Positions 1 through 12,537 of a stretch of 64,000 nucleotides of DNA are shown piece by piece. The stretch is from Gnetum montanum (taxonomy: Eukaryota > Streptophyta > Gnetopsida > Gnetales > Gnetaceae). The stretch lies in the NCBI GenBank assembly GCA_015680685.1, contig MNCI01004832.1:124098-188097 (forward strand). Reading direction: 5' to 3'. The first letter of the stretch is position 1, and each line of letters starts with the position of its first letter. A program made the position numbers and the translations under genes. The notes under the pieces were generated by a model. The model did no database searches and was not told where the DNA came from. It saw only the letters and a program-made list of their open reading frames with translations.

Positions 1-1600
1 CTTGAAATTCTCATATGAGGAAGAGGATTTTCTTCCATTAGAATCCTTAGCTGATGAATTCCTATACTTCCATAGTTGGATTATCCTTCCTCATCATCTA
101 CTTTATCTCTACCAAGTTATGGTAGTGCTTCATCTAAATGTACCTATTAATTACATCCAAATGTTTGGATATGGCTATGATTAGTATAACTATCTATATT
201 TTCACTGAATTCATCCAACTATGTAACCATCATCTGGAAGGTAAACTTCATGCTCTTCATGTCTCTATTCAGGGCTTGTGCTTATTTCTTCTTAGGTGCT
301 ATATGAATTTGAGAAAATCCTCAACAAAATCCAAGAAACAATTAACACAAAGCTCTAATACTAATAATTAGCTACACCTTCAAATGCTAAATCTAGATAT
401 TATGAAAAGATAATTAATTTCATAGAAAATGAGAAAGCTAGATATCTTTAGTTATTTAAGAGAAGATTACAATATGGTTTCCAAAACCCAAAAAACATTA
501 AAAAATTCTCAAAACACTTAAACGATGTTGCAGAGCATGAGGCTCTACAACCACACAATGATTATTCTCAATGTAAGGACATAATCGACAAAGAGTCTAT
601 CCACAACCTAGGACTTGAGATCATAACTCACAAGCAAGACTAGAATACACAAACCAACATATAACATAATTAACCATGGAGCCATAACACCTATGCACTC
701 ACTAAAGGTGCTCTTTCACACCCTTGCCCAAGCTTAACACATGAACTTATATGAAATCTTCTTTCTCTTTCTCTCTCCATCATATAAGCATAAAACATAA
801 TTTATTTTTATTATAAAAATAAGACAAAACCCTAGGAAATATTTTTCAATCTCATCTTGGAGTTTCCACATTATTTCTAAGTTTTTTTTTAACCTTCTCC
901 TGATTGTTTTTATTGAATTGGAATGAGTAATTCTAGAAGTTTCCTTGGTTATACAGGTCATCTCTAATCTCCTTGGATTGAGACATATCTTGAGTATGGA
1001 AGATGTCTCATTCATGGATGAGACACCTCCTCTTGAGACGTATCCTATGTAATGAGAGACATTGCTTGTAAAGATTCATCTCTTGATAAAGAAATCCCTA
1101 CATGTCTTAGATGTCTCCTATGAAGTATCATCTCCTTGATCTCCAAGACATCTCTATAAAGCCCAAAACCTACAAAACCACACACATAATAAAGAACAAG
1201 GTAATCAAAAGAGATATCCCTACACCAATAGTAACTTTCCCTTCATTATTATATTTTTCACATCCATTTTCCTTCTTCTTCATATTCTTATTTCTAAAAA
1301 ATGGTTACTTAGTCTCTTCTTCTACTATTTTTAGTGTAGTTATAAATTTCTCATCAATTTAGTCTCACATATTTTTAACATTTATTGCAATGTAATTAAT
1401 AGATTTTTGTATGGGAAAAGCTTTCCTTTGAATCACATATTTCATTGGTTTCTCTCTTGATGTTTTACAAATTCATACATATCTCTTCTTAAGGGAAGGG
1501 TTCCTATTATATTATTTAGCTAACTTTCTTTTTCTTAATTCACTTTCATCCTTAGCAACCTAGCACAATAGCCTTTTTATGTAATGGGCTACCATTTTTG
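1..1600. other. Unassigned AT-rich sequence at the left edge
   Basis: No protein family is recognisable on either strand, and the open frames are short and of ordinary AT-rich composition. From about 930 to 1160 the words GAGACAT and ATGTCTC recur on the plus strand, followed by a TATA-like CTCTATAAAG at 1152-1161. This could be the U3 part of a plus-strand LTR, but no partner copy or terminal TG/CA pair was found in the window. The gag remnant to the right is on the minus strand, so this stretch could also be the 3' portion of the same old element. Confidence 0.4.
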
Positions 1601-2480
1601 ATAATCTTCCTTAGGTGTATATACCAAGGGTCTCTCTTGTCTTGTTTCTTAACCCATTGATTATGTGCCTAAGCTACTTTGTGAAAATCCATGTCTTTGG
1701 GAATAATACCTATCCATGGCTACATCAAGAAGTTCATGGGTTCTTTATTTCTATCCTTAAATTTATTTTCTTAGGTTTGATACTTATTATTAAATGATTC
1801 TAACAATGTGATCCATCTTCAAATTGGTTCTTATTTCGATGAACTATACTAGTTTTCTGCATCCTTGATGAGTGTTCTTATGAATAGTTTCAATTTTTCC
1901 CAATCAATCTTAATATTTTGTAAGGCACAAGCATTATGAAAAGCTTGAAGGTGATGTTGCACATCTACATTATATCCTCTTTAAAATTTTGGAATATTGT
2001 TCATATCAAGTCATTTAATATGATTATCCCTTTGATACCTTGTAGGAATGGACACTACTTCTCTGATGTTAATCATGCTTCTAATGGCTAACATGGTTTC
2101 ATCATAGTCTTTGGATTCACTATATCTATTGTAGTGATGACTCTTTCATTGCTCTTCATGATCTATCCTTCTATGCCTTTGTTCTTTATCCCTTTTCTCA
2201 TCTTCATTAAGATATCTTTCTTATTCTAGTCTCTCATTGTGATTCCTTCTTCTTTCCTTATTATGATTCCTTGGAAAATTCCTTTTTTTATACCTTTGTT
2301 CATCTCTATTAGAATCAGTTGATGAATGTGATGCAAAGGATGGAGGACTTGAAGAGTTATGCTATCTTTCTCTCCTTCTTTAGTCCTATGATTCATCTCT
2401 TTTGGATTCATTGGAGGTCTTAGGCCTTAAATCCCTTCTTGTTCTAGGGTCTTTCTCATCCCTTGATTTTCTACTAAGGT
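1600..2480 (-). pseudogene. Degenerate Athila-type gag remnant
   Basis: Read on the minus strand, this stretch resembles the gag regions of Athila-B (about 55960-56350) and Athila-A (about 33150-33480). Shared landmarks on the plus strand include the words for a long-decayed Gag core: 'ttaggtttgatacttattat' near 1772, and a 'gtaaggcacaagcattatg' block near 1920 that parallels 56130. The order of the blocks is also the same. Gag would be the capsid and nucleocapsid precursor. The frame is broken throughout, with only a short arginine- and lysine-rich piece open at 2226-2411, possibly the basic C-terminal part. No LTR, primer site or pol belonging to it is visible, so it is either truncated or continues outside the window. 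Confidence 0.55.
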
Positions 2481-3430
2481 AGAATGTAACTTTATATTTT
2501 ACATCTACTGGCCTTCTACTAAGGCCTTGGTTCTTCCTTGGATACAATAGATAGTTGAGAATCAATATGATGGGTAGACTTTTTAACTTGATATTCTACA
2601 TCTTCTTTTGTAGAAAGTATGATTGTATACCTCAGGTGCTCTTTTGTCCTTTTCTTATTCAGATCTCACTTCCATTATTACATCTCTTTGAATTTGTTCT
2701 ATGGTTCACTGATATGACCTTCTTATATTTTTAGTGATTTGATAACCTTCATGAGCATGGCTAGGACTAGCTTGAAGTAATGTTGATTGAAGCAATAATG
2801 TTGCAAAATGATATAGTGATAGTACAATATTGCCTTGTAAATATCTCCATATGAACTATTCATCTTGATGAAAAATAAAACTAAAGTTTGGGTAATATAA
2901 ATCAATATAAGCATAAGAGATTCTTATCTACATCAGTCCACTCTAGTTTTCTACAATGTAGTTTGTCATTGCCAAGGGCTTTTTTGTCTATTTAAATGCT
3001 GGAGAAGCAAAGAGTAATAAACAAAGCAAAGGTAGCATCTAAAATTACATATTATTTGTTTTGTTGGGAGAGCAAATGAGAGTGAATAATAAAAATAGTT
3101 ACTATTTCAAAATTAGAAATGGATCTAATGGTAACAAAAGTGAAATGCTTTGATGTCCTCAAAGCAGAGTCAAAAATGATGAAAGAAAAAATGATCTTAA
3201 AACCCACGTAAAGGGTTTTATTCCACAAATGAAATTTTTACCAAATCATTAGGAAAATTAGCACAAAGATATTCTTGAAAAAATTACAACATTAGAATCC
3301 AAGACTGACAACATAACTCATCCATAGGAGCAAGTCCAACATAGCAATTTGAATCATAGTTTGCAAGAGATGAGTAAGATAATTTTAGATACACTAAAGG
3401 AAGAAGAAGAAAAATGAGAAAAAGCATTAA
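2480..3430. other. Unassigned sequence between gag remnant and LINE
   Basis: Nothing recognisable. Both strands are stop-rich. The right part may be 5' sequence of the LINE, since a degraded ORF1-like frame follows directly, but no LINE start or target duplication is visible. Confidence 0.4.
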
Positions 3431-4731
3431 ATCTACGTCTAGGAAGGGTACTTTAAAAAAGGATGTAAATTTGATTGAAGAAATCCCTAAGTGACTAGAA
3501 GAAAAATTACATTTGACAAAACAACCCCACATTTGAAGACTATTAGAACATGTCGAGAGGGAGAAAGAAGTTATGTTATAATTAAATTTCATGATGGTAA
3601 GTTAAGGGAAAACAATTGGAATACTCAATGCAATTTAAAATTTAAAAAATTATCACTAAATGAAGGCCTTTTGCATAAAGAATATGCTAAAAAAGTTGGA
3701 GTGGAAGAAACTAAAAAAGAAAATAAAGGAAGGAAAAATTGCCTACCATAGTGCTAAATATATTATAGTTATCAAAGATCATAAATAGGGATTAAAATTC
3801 TTATACTATGGTTATTTAAATATTGACAATTCTATAATAGATAAACTTATTAGTTTGCATAGTATTTCTTTCTTCAACAAATTTGATATTTTTTGGATTA
3901 CTAAAATGTGGGATGGGAATGACTCTAATAATCTTGTATGTCTAGGTTTTCATAATTTTTTCCTCTTCTTATAAGAAAAAAAAAGTAAACATAGAAGACC
4001 TTTGGGTGACCTGGCTATGTTGATTCACAATATCATACAATAATATATAATAGTTGAAAAAGTAGATGACTACAAGAAATATGTTTGAATTTAAGTAGCT
4101 CATGAGAAGGTTAGTTTTTTCTTAGCTTTTTGTTAGTTTGCTCCTTGAGAAGTTGCTTTTTATGCTAAAATTTTTTTTCAATGGACTTATCCTTTTAAAG
4201 CCTTGGGATGGATATCGCTACTTTTTCTTAGATGAGAAAAATTTTCATTTGTAAGGATTTTAATGTTTGGGTTGGACTTGAAGAAATTCTAGCAAGATTT
4301 TACAATTAGCATGGATATTTAGACTATGAGAATAATGTAGAGTGGAAAAAGTTATCTCAAGACATACAAGTCAATCATAGATGTATTCATTTGTTGAATT
4401 GGGATCAAGGTTTAAATTTAATAATTCTTAATGGATTACTCAATTTTTCCAATTTTGGTTACTACATATTCACATACCATAAGGTTCCTCAAATATTGAT
4501 TTTCTAATGATCAATATAGAGAGTCTAGCTTACATTAAAGATTTTGAACTATGTAATGAGGTGATTGAGTCTAAGAATTGACCATTCTATTTTAGTATTT
4601 TGATAGATTTACAACATGTTAGATAGTTGAGAAAGTTAGTTTCTTGTAGGATAATAGAAAAAGTTAAGTTAGATTTTCAAGAGAAGTTCAAAAGTGTTAT
4701 AGATTTTCAAGAGAAAGTTCAAAAGTGCTAG
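3430..4731 (+). pseudogene. LINE retrotransposon, 5' half (ORF1-like and endonuclease)
   Basis: This is a degraded plus-strand non-LTR retrotransposon. The open piece at 3491-3751 is a basic, ORF1-like segment. From about 3870 to 4560 the translation, with many stops, follows an apurinic-type endonuclease. Near 4240-4290 it reads IFICKDFNVWVGLEEI, where plant LINEs normally have a GDFN motif, so the catalytic D and N are still visible and the G is lost. Further right, a segment around 4380-4510 follows the usual 'leucine-rich, then T, then S/ID' end of the domain. LINE endonuclease nicks the target to prime reverse transcription. The element stops at 4731, where the Tat-C LTR begins, and resumes at 60305 with its reverse transcriptase in the same orientation. 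The coding evidence is weak in single residues but good in order. Confidence 0.7.
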
Positions 4732-5858
4732 TGCAATGATGGAAAAAATCAATGCTAGAAAACTAATAAAGAAAAATAGTTTAACTCATAGATCCATGAG
4801 CCTTAAAAAGGATCTAGAGCACCTTGAACAATCTTTTGATTTCTTAAAGACTTGAAAAATTTGTTAATGAGAATAGGGAAATATGCATAAGAAGCACAAA
4901 GAAAATAAGACCAAAATAGCTACAAAATTTTGTATTAAATAATGTAAAAATATTGTAAATAAAATAATTTTAGAAAGTATAGATTGGTGGGTTTTAAAAC
5001 CCTAAAAGTATAGAGATGACTTTGAAATCTAGTGTAAGAGGTAGGTCATGTTCTGTACTTGACTGCACCTTTTTGTCTACTTGATTTGTACTGCAAAGGC
5101 TATGAAAGGCCACAAAAATTCCTATTTTGTCGCCACTACATGATCTTTTGGTTGTAAGTCTGTTGCAAATTTTTTTCCAAGAGAAAAGTGTCAACAAATC
5201 TAGAAAATAATGCTTGATTTGGTATAAATATGCTTTGGATCAGCTATCTTGGCATGTATTACAGTTTTGGAGCATTACAAGTTATTCCTAGGCCAAAGTC
5301 CAGCATGTAGGCTTAAAACCCAACTTCCACACACTACCCTACACATTGCCATAGCTTGTGGGACTAAAGATGTATATTGTGTGAAATTAAAGCCCAAATT
5401 TCACATGTTTCCATAACATGTGAAGCTAGAATGTGTAGCATGTAAGATAAAAAGGTTCATTTTTCGTAGCTTCTGGAGCATTTTTAACTTCCACAAGCTA
5501 GCATAAATGGAATTTGTAGCTTGTGGAGAATTATTATCCTCCAAAAGTTGGAGGAGATGAAATTTATATCTTGTGGAGCATTTTTAGCCCCCACAAACTA
5601 GAGTAAATGGGATGTACATCTCGTGGAGCATTTTTAGCCCCCATAAGCTAAGGTAAATGGGATTTCCAACTTGTGAACTGTAAATATTATTTTTTACATT
5701 GAAAATAACTTAAAATTATACTAAAACAATGCCACATGATGGGATTTTTGATGGGAAAATAAGGTAATTATTTCTGCCTCCAAATCTCCACTAAATTACA
5801 ACAAAAATCATGGCTATGGGATTTCATTTACAACATGAATTTTCCTTAAGGTGCTTCA
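4732..5858 (-). repeat. Tat-C 3' LTR
   Basis: Collinear with 59217-60304 over its whole length, including the block 'gggttttaaaac', the 'gatgactttgaaatctagt' word and the three hairpin repeats. Read on the minus strand it starts TGAAGCACC. At 5460-5680 it carries tandem units of the form CTTGTGG, a loop, then CCACAAG. The right part of the primer-side edge is odd: a CTAGTGCA word precedes the expected LTR terminus at 4737, resembling the primer-site junction of the other LTR, so the exact start could be 4732 or 4737. Confidence 0.85.
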
Positions 5859-5878
5859 TTGGCTCCTCTTTGTTGATG
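5859..5878 (-). other. Tat-C polypurine tract
   Basis: On the minus strand the bases abutting the 3' LTR read CATCAACAAAGAGGAGCCAA, a purine-rich tract that would prime plus-strand DNA synthesis. The same 20-base block, with few changes, borders the 3' LTRs of Tat-A (16794) and Tat-B (45200), which ties the three elements into one group. Confidence 0.75.
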
Positions 5879-7369
5879 TTTTGAGGATTGACTCAAGAGA
5901 CATCAACAAAGAATATGAGACACCACTATAGGTTCATCACTAACACTTCCTCTCCACACTTGATTCTCTAGTTGTTGAATCATGCCCAGAAGTACTCATG
6001 AAGATGAAATAAGATCATCATACTATGTTGAGATTTTGGGATGAGATAATGGCTACATTGGCTATTAGAGAATGGTTACATGGGCTAATAAAGAATTCCA
6101 AACATTCATGGCTATGGTATGATCATGACATGCTTGTTGATTCGAAGAGGTCTTTGTGCTTTGCACTAGGAGTTACTAGTTACTTAGTGATGTTTAGAGG
6201 AACTAGCACTTGGTAATAGGCTTCTTTCACCACTTGAATCTCTCTTTATTTTGAGAGAGAAAAAGCTATTAACTTTCTTAACTTGAGGAAACATTAACCT
6301 TTTATCTTTCTTTGCATTTTCTCCCTTCCTTTTCTTGGAGAGAAACCTTCATGGGTTTTGTTGCCAAGTCTAAATTTTCATTTTCTCACTGAATGAGATA
6401 TTTTAGATTTAGTGAACTTGGTCAACAGAGAATGTTGAAGGAGATGTCACATGGCCATGGTTCATAAGTGTTAAATACTAGGTTTCATTGTTAGGAAGGT
6501 AAGGAAGGCTACAATTTGGTTATGAGGTTATGGCTAAGAAGGGGTAACAAGAATGATGTAAAATCAGGCAGTATCAAAAAGATCAAACAAGAAAACCACA
6601 TTTCATGTGTTGAGGTTTCATGGTAACTCATTGCTATGATGAGTCACACCTTTGCAATGGCTCTAGGCTCATCCTACAAGGACAACTCCAAGAGGATAAC
6701 CAAATAAATCAAAGAATACATGTGCTTACAAAAGATTATATATGGTTGTAAGCAAATATAGACCATCATATGTTACAACTAGTGAAACATAAACACTCTA
6801 TTTTGTGCTATGAAAATTCCGAACTGCTAAAAAGATATATGAGATCATGCATGCTCTCTTGTTGTAGGTCACAAGAGTTGTCAACACCATTTGTTTACCC
6901 AAACCTGTAAACAATAGTGAATAATACTAAAAGCAAATACATTAATGTTAGATGTAATTAAGGCCAAGTGAAGGCTTTAATATTTCCTTGTAGGGGTTTG
7001 ACGATGTCTTGGGAAAACTCAAGTTTTAGTGAGGAACTTTGTTTTGGGTTTTCTTCTCACTATCATGGCTTGAAATGGAAAATTTGACAAAGGAATTATT
7101 TATGATGTTTTTGGCTTCAAGGTCAAGGTAGCTAGCTCATTCTAAGGCATTAAGGCTACATGGTTAAAGGCTTTCAGGCTCTCTTCTTAGACACTTAGGA
7201 TTAACTTGGTTGAAAAACATCAAAAGAAGGATACACCTAGGTTCCAAGGCTAGTCAAATTACTTTCTCATCACCATAGCTTAATTTTGCACATCAACATG
7301 AGCACCTTAACTAGCATCTACATGGTATAATTGCTAAAAAATGTTAAAATAATGAAACATATTATAATA

Positions 7370-7620
7370 ATAGAGAAAAATAAGGTAAAATGAGATCCAT
7401 ACAAAGTAAAAAAAGGCTAACAAGGCAAGGTAGGATCACTATAAGGCAATGCAAGGTAAAACTAGGCAAAATAAGGTAAAATAAGGCAAAAATGAGGAAA
7501 CATATGACTGAGCAAGGTTCAATCATGATCAAAACAAGGTAAAATGAGGTAAAAGCAAGGTAAAATAAAGTTAAAACAAAGTAAAATATGGTAAATGAGG
7601 CCAAATAAGGCAAGCAGTCA
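7370..7620 (+). repeat. AAGGTAAAATRAGG-type short tandem array
   Basis: About 250 bases of irregular tandem units of 10-16 bases built on AAGGTAAAAT and AAGGCAA, almost free of C on the plus strand. It lies in the 3' noncoding part of Tat-C. It leaves a minus-strand open frame at 7362-7613 rich in F, L, Y and T, which is a composition artefact. Confidence 0.75.
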
Positions 7621-7984
7621 AAATGGTATTAATTAATTAAATTTAATATATTTTTGTTATTTTGTGGTTAGAATATGTAAAAATCTAATAAAACAAGCTA
7701 TAAATTATTAAAATTATCAAAATTAGGAAAAACATGTTATAAATTATTAAAATTAATAAAAAATAGGTCATAAATTATTAAAATAATTGATTTTCATGGT
7801 CAAACTAGTTTAGAAAAGCTAGTTTCAAGTCTAGATTCAATGTTTTTAGTCAATCCTCTCACCCATTTTTCTCACAAAAAGCGTATGGAAAAACAATTTT
7901 CTATTTTTTATTTTTATTTCCATGTTTTGGGAGGTCCACTAGGTAGTGTATGAACAAGTTTGGAGAAGGAAATTAGTAGTTTTT

Positions 7985-8400
7985 TACCTAACATGCTATC
8001 CCACATGCTACCATAGTATGTGGAACTCATATTGGTAGCATATGAGTCAAAATAGCAATTTTCCATGTGTCACACGTTGCCCCACATGCTACCGTATTGT
8101 GAAGGAGTTGGATTGTCATTGTGTGAGTTAAAATAATAGTTTTTATGTGTTCACACATTTTCCCACATGCCACCATATTATGTGGAACTCATATCAACAA
8201 TGTGTAAGTTAAAATAGTAGTTTCCATATATCACATGCTATCCCACATTCTATGGTAGCATGTGGAACTTGATTTTTTAGCATAAATATAATAAGTTTTA
8301 TGTGTTCATATGCTACCCCACACACTACAATATCGTGTGGGACATGGGTTCTTTGCATGTGGAATTACAACCCAATTCTTTCAATGTGTGAAAATTAATT
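7985..8400. repeat. Palindromic CACATGCTA...TAGTATGTG repeats
   Basis: Five or so loosely spaced units. Each has a 6-bp stem such as CCACAT and ATGTGG around 11-12 bases, often with an inner CTA and TAG pair (for example 8000-8022). A later unit at about 8310-8345 has CCCACA and TGTGGG. The same words occur in the Tat-C LTRs (59805-59945) and in its leader (58430-58800), so they are characteristic of this element rather than a random satellite. Confidence 0.65.
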
Positions 8401-8732
8401 TCTTGGCTTATACAAGTTTTATGTGTGCATGTTAGTAGGGCATGACACAAGTAGGCAAGGTGAGGGTTTGTGTAGCAATGTTAAGTAGGTGAGAGGGTGG
8501 TGTCGTAGGTGTTAAGTAAAAGGTAACAGGTATCAAGCAGTAAGCAACAAGGACAACACATGAAGGTGTAGTAATGGGAGGATAATTTAGAGGATAGTGG
8601 GAAATGGGTTGTGTAGAAGGATAGAGGGATGGCATGGCTACATGGCAGTGGTGAAGGTTTTCTATGATGGGTAGTAAGGCCACATAGCCATGTGCATACG
8701 TGAGTTCTTTTTTGTGATAATTCTATCACCAC

Positions 8733-9598
8733 TAATGAGTGGCAAGGTATCCCTACACTCAACCATATGAATATGAGCATTTCACGCACGATCCGGTCAA
8801 ACTTCCCAGACGAGCTAGTTGTGGTATCTAGATAGTTACTCACTAATCGCAGTTCACTATCTTCCCACCTGGACTAGTATTTGCTTTGTCACTTATGGTT
8901 TAGTCCAGATTGAGGTGTATGATGTAGTTTCTAACCTAGTGCTACTCCTGGAGGCAATGGAAAATAACTTTAATTAAGCTAGGAGGAAAAGGGAGAGAGA
9001 GTTAAGCTAATAGGAAGTGGGAGAGAGAATCTAAGCTAGCCTAAGTACAATAAGCATTCATTCCTTAATCATCCATACACATCTTGGACCTCATGCATGA
9101 ATACCACTAGGATTACCAAGCACATTTCCTAGCTACGCTACTAGGATACCAAGTAATCACACTTAAATGCTCGTGATTAAGTCGTACTCATTCTACATTT
9201 AAGGAGTTTAGGGTGAAGAAATATTAACTATGAAAATAATAAATAATAATAAAAATTAAATAATTAAACTAAGTGAATGCTACAATTATGAAGTAATATT
9301 GATCTTTATTTTTGATCATGTGCATGTCCAAGTACGTCACACCTGAATAAAGGTTCCATACAATTACAATCATCACATTGTGGGCATGCACTAGGAGAAT
9401 GGGCTTAGAGGAAAAAATGAAAAAAAGATCCTCCTCTAATACTAAACTGACTTTCTTAACTCCTTGCACCTACATGTGTATCTATAGGCCCACATAGGAG
9501 TCATGATATCGTGCATCAGATATCATGAGCTAGGCTATGATATCGCATACACGATATCACGAGTGCAATATCAGGGCCTAATGAATCATAATTCATCA
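8733..9598 (-). repeat. Athila-A 3' LTR
   Basis: Collinear with 33825-34704. Over the first 230 bases I count roughly one difference in nine, mostly transitions. The left terminus reads TAATGAG where the partner has TGATGAG; the right terminus is TTCATCA. A cluster of GATATC-type words lies in the U3 part at about 9505-9575. Confidence 0.93.
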
Positions 9599-9608
9599 TA
9601 CTTCCATG
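9599..9608 (-). other. Athila-A polypurine tract, weak
   Basis: On the minus strand the bases before the 3' LTR read GTCATGGAAGTA. The corresponding site in Athila-B is GTCATGGGGGTA. The following sequence (to about 9640) is also shared with Athila-B at 40690-40720. Confidence 0.55.
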
Positions 9609-9769
9609 ACTAAATGAAAACTCATCCTTGAGTCAAACAAAATGAGAACAAGCTCCATTGATTACATAGTGGAGAGGTATGGGATTATTGACTAACTAGG
9701 AATTTATTCATGCTGTAGTGGAGAATTAAATAGAACAAAATTGGAACAAATACAAAAAAGAATACAAAA

Positions 9770-12537
9770 TTACAGAATTTTGTGGAACTCATGTGGTTCC
9801 AAGTGGCAATGGCTCCTCCATGGGTCATTTCCCTTTGTCTTATGCTCTAGGCTTTGGGATTTGATAGCTTTGAAGAAGTACCTAGAGATTTTCTTCTTCA
9901 GTTCAGGGATCCTATGTCATCCATGTTGATGCTCCAATGTTTGATGGAGTTGGCACCTCTCATGGACATGGTAGTTGTGGGAACATCTTATTTGCTTTGA
10001 TGCACTAGGCCGCAAACAATCATCATTCCTCCTTGTAAGCTCTGGCTTTGTCCTTGTACTCTTGAAAATCTATAAGCCGTTGATCCAAGTCTACTGAAAC
10101 ATCTTTCTAGCCTTGGTAACTATTCTTAACCACCTCTAGCTCAAAATTCGTGACTTCTAGCTTCTGCAACATTTTCTTGTGCTCTTCAAATTCTGCTTCA
10201 TATTTGGCATAGGTGGTAGCTACCTACTTCTCAAGCTCTATTCTTGGGCATCCTGCTATCAACATGGCTAGGTTGGCATATCGTAGGTTTTCTAATTCCA
10301 TGTACTTTGTGAGATCTTGAATCTATAGGTCCGAGCATTTAAGCTCTGCTTGGTGGACAAATGCATATGTTTCGAATATGGCCCACCAATCAGTGTGTTG
10401 AGCATTGAAAGTGTTGATGTGGGCCTTGGCCATATGGATCTCCTTTTCTATGACTTGCTTGTACATCTCAACCTAGTCTCTAAAGTGCTCCTTTAAATTT
10501 TCATGCCACTTGGCATCGTTTTTCCACAAACTTATCTCAATGGTTGTCTTCTAATGGATTACACGTACCTCCTCCATTGAGAGGGTTTGATTCTCTCTAG
10601 GCAAATGGTTCATGTGTTGGTTGAACCTGACCAACTATTCTTGTAATTGCTAAAATTTTCCTTGAGAACATTATTTTGTTCCTCCATAGTGGTCAACCAA
10701 ATATTTTCAGCAGTGAGCTATTTATTCTCTTCTTGTAAGGCCTTAAGTGCTTTGGCATGTGTGTATGTTTGTGCTTGTGCCTTGGAAGAATCCCAGTTGG
10801 CCTTCTCCTTCTCCTCTACTATTCTTTTATTGTTTGCCAATAATTTATTAAGTTGCTCTATCCTAAAGGTGTCTAGCTGGTCTATGGGAATGAATTGATA
10901 TGGGTCCTACTATGCAGCTTACAAGGTAATAAGCCTTTCTTGGAGTTTTGCCAACTTTGCTTCCATGTGCTCGGCCCTGATCTTTGCCATGACTAGCTTT
11001 CCTATGGTGGAGATGAGGTCTGATTGTGCTGGTGTGACATCTTGTGGGATGTTGAACAAGGACATCATTACTTTTCCTATCTACAGCAATCGATCAAGGA
11101 CATCCTCATGCTCTATAGGAGTTATTGAGGGACCGACTAGAGTTTGAGCATCTCATGCTCCTATGAAATTTATTAGTGGAATAATAGGAACCTTGAAAGA
11201 TTCTTTGATGTGGTCCATGACCACTTCTATAGCTCTTGCTACATCTTGGTGCTGCATGAACATCATTGTGGCCCCTTCACCCATTTCAAATTGCATCTAG
11301 AAAGACACAACATTCCCTAAAATTTTTTGTAACCAATAAGTCTTCCCTCCTCCTATTTGAATGGACACCTCACCCCATGTGTGATCAATAGAAATTGTGG
11401 ACTGTACGGTGTTGTCGATGACATGGAAGAGATTAACATCATCACAACTTCCCCAACTAACCGTCTTAGTGATGGCGCTGATATGGCTCATCAACGATTG
11501 ATAATCCTATAGTGGTGGTGACTGTTGGTCTCGCTGACTTGTGCTAGGCCCTGCTTATTGTTGACTGAGAGCTATGCTTGGGAGTTGGCTAGGCCTTGCA
11601 TTTTGAGTTGTAATGGGCTCCACCATCTATTCTTGCTCTAGCTCTAGTGTCTCACTAGCACTTTTCCTTGGAGCTAGTGGCTTTAGTAGTTTTGCGAACG
11701 AAGCATTTTGGGCTCTTCTGGGAATGTCATTGGTGTACCCCAAAATACCAACACATTTGCACAGCTTCCTGATGAGACAAGGGAAGGGAAACGTGAACTT
11801 CCCTATCTTGTGTTCTTCAAACCATCTCAAGATCTCCATGAGATACAAATGAGAAAGGTTAGCATTAGTCTTTTCCATTAATATTGCACTTCCTCTTATC
11901 ATATACATTGAGATTCTTTTTAATCCTCTCATGGGGAAGATGTGATAAGTGCTAATCTTGAAGTATATCCTTTCTTCCAACATCAACTCTCCATATGTCT
12001 TATCCTCTTTGCCATATGCCTTGTCCGACAAAACTCTTCATGCATCAACATCAGAAGGTTCAACACTTCTGAGATAGCCTTGGCAGAAAAATCTACAGAC
12101 ACACCACAAATGTCAATTGTGGTGCCTTCTTCCTTATTGTGCCAAAATTGGTAAATTTCTCCCAAGTACCAGGCACCACTTTCAAAGAGGATAGGCCATA
12201 ATGGAGACCCTTTGAGTTGGTCCCTAATAGCCTCAGGAGTGAATTCCATGAAAGGTCCAAAGTTTAATTCCACAATCATAGCTACCCATGTGGACCTTTC
12301 TTGGATAGCCTGGACACACTCCGAGGAAAACGTGAGGTGTTGTTCCTATTCAAGTGCTTTAGCAACTCTTCCTTCTGTTTGTCCTGACTGCACAGTAGCA
12401 GGAATCTCTTGATGGATGATAAATTATTGTGCCTCCTACTCTGCACGTTGTTCGGGATATGCTTTTCCTTTGCCTCTTCTAGGTTGCTTAAACACATCTT
12501 GAGAAGGTCCTTCTTGTTGTCCACATTTAGGGGCCAT
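9770..12537 (-). pseudogene. Second ORF of Athila-A: Transposase_32-like domain plus coiled coil
   Basis: The frame starts with a methionine codon at 12537 (protein begins MAPK) and runs, with scattered stops and at least one frameshift near 12000-12030, to a stop at 9770-9772: about 920 codons. The middle (12279 to 11627) contains a segment with TTIDICGVSVDFSAKAISEV followed by an L/M-rich stretch. This fits the 'putative plant transposon protein' domain often found in Athila-related ORFs. After a proline/serine-rich linker, the C-terminal third (about 11000 to 10000) is a coiled coil rich in K, E, L and A with heptad-like spacing. Function unknown. It is placed like an env-like ORF, but no signal peptide or membrane segment is visible, so I do not call it env. 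It is preceded by an internal promoter-like cluster. Confidence 0.65.

Larger units (their letters stand above)
5879..8732 (-). other. Tat-C 3' internal region, no recognisable pol
   Basis: About 2.85 kb between the polypurine tract and the Athila-A insertion. In a complete Tat element pol and the 3' untranslated region would lie here. I find no RT, RNase H or integrase motif on the minus strand. The stretch contains an A/G-rich array (about 7370-7620) and palindromic repeats (about 7985-8400), described separately. A plus-strand open frame at 6025-6216 has no recognisable relatives and is probably chance. Confidence 0.6.

Noticed and set aside
8481-8843. A 120-codon minus-strand frame
   Set aside because: It crosses the junction between Tat-C interior and the Athila-A LTR (8733), so it cannot be an ancestral gene.
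9770-12537. Envelope-like gene
   Set aside because: The position fits, but no signal peptide, membrane segment or cysteine pattern is visible. The coiled coil and Transposase_32-like region argue for a different protein.
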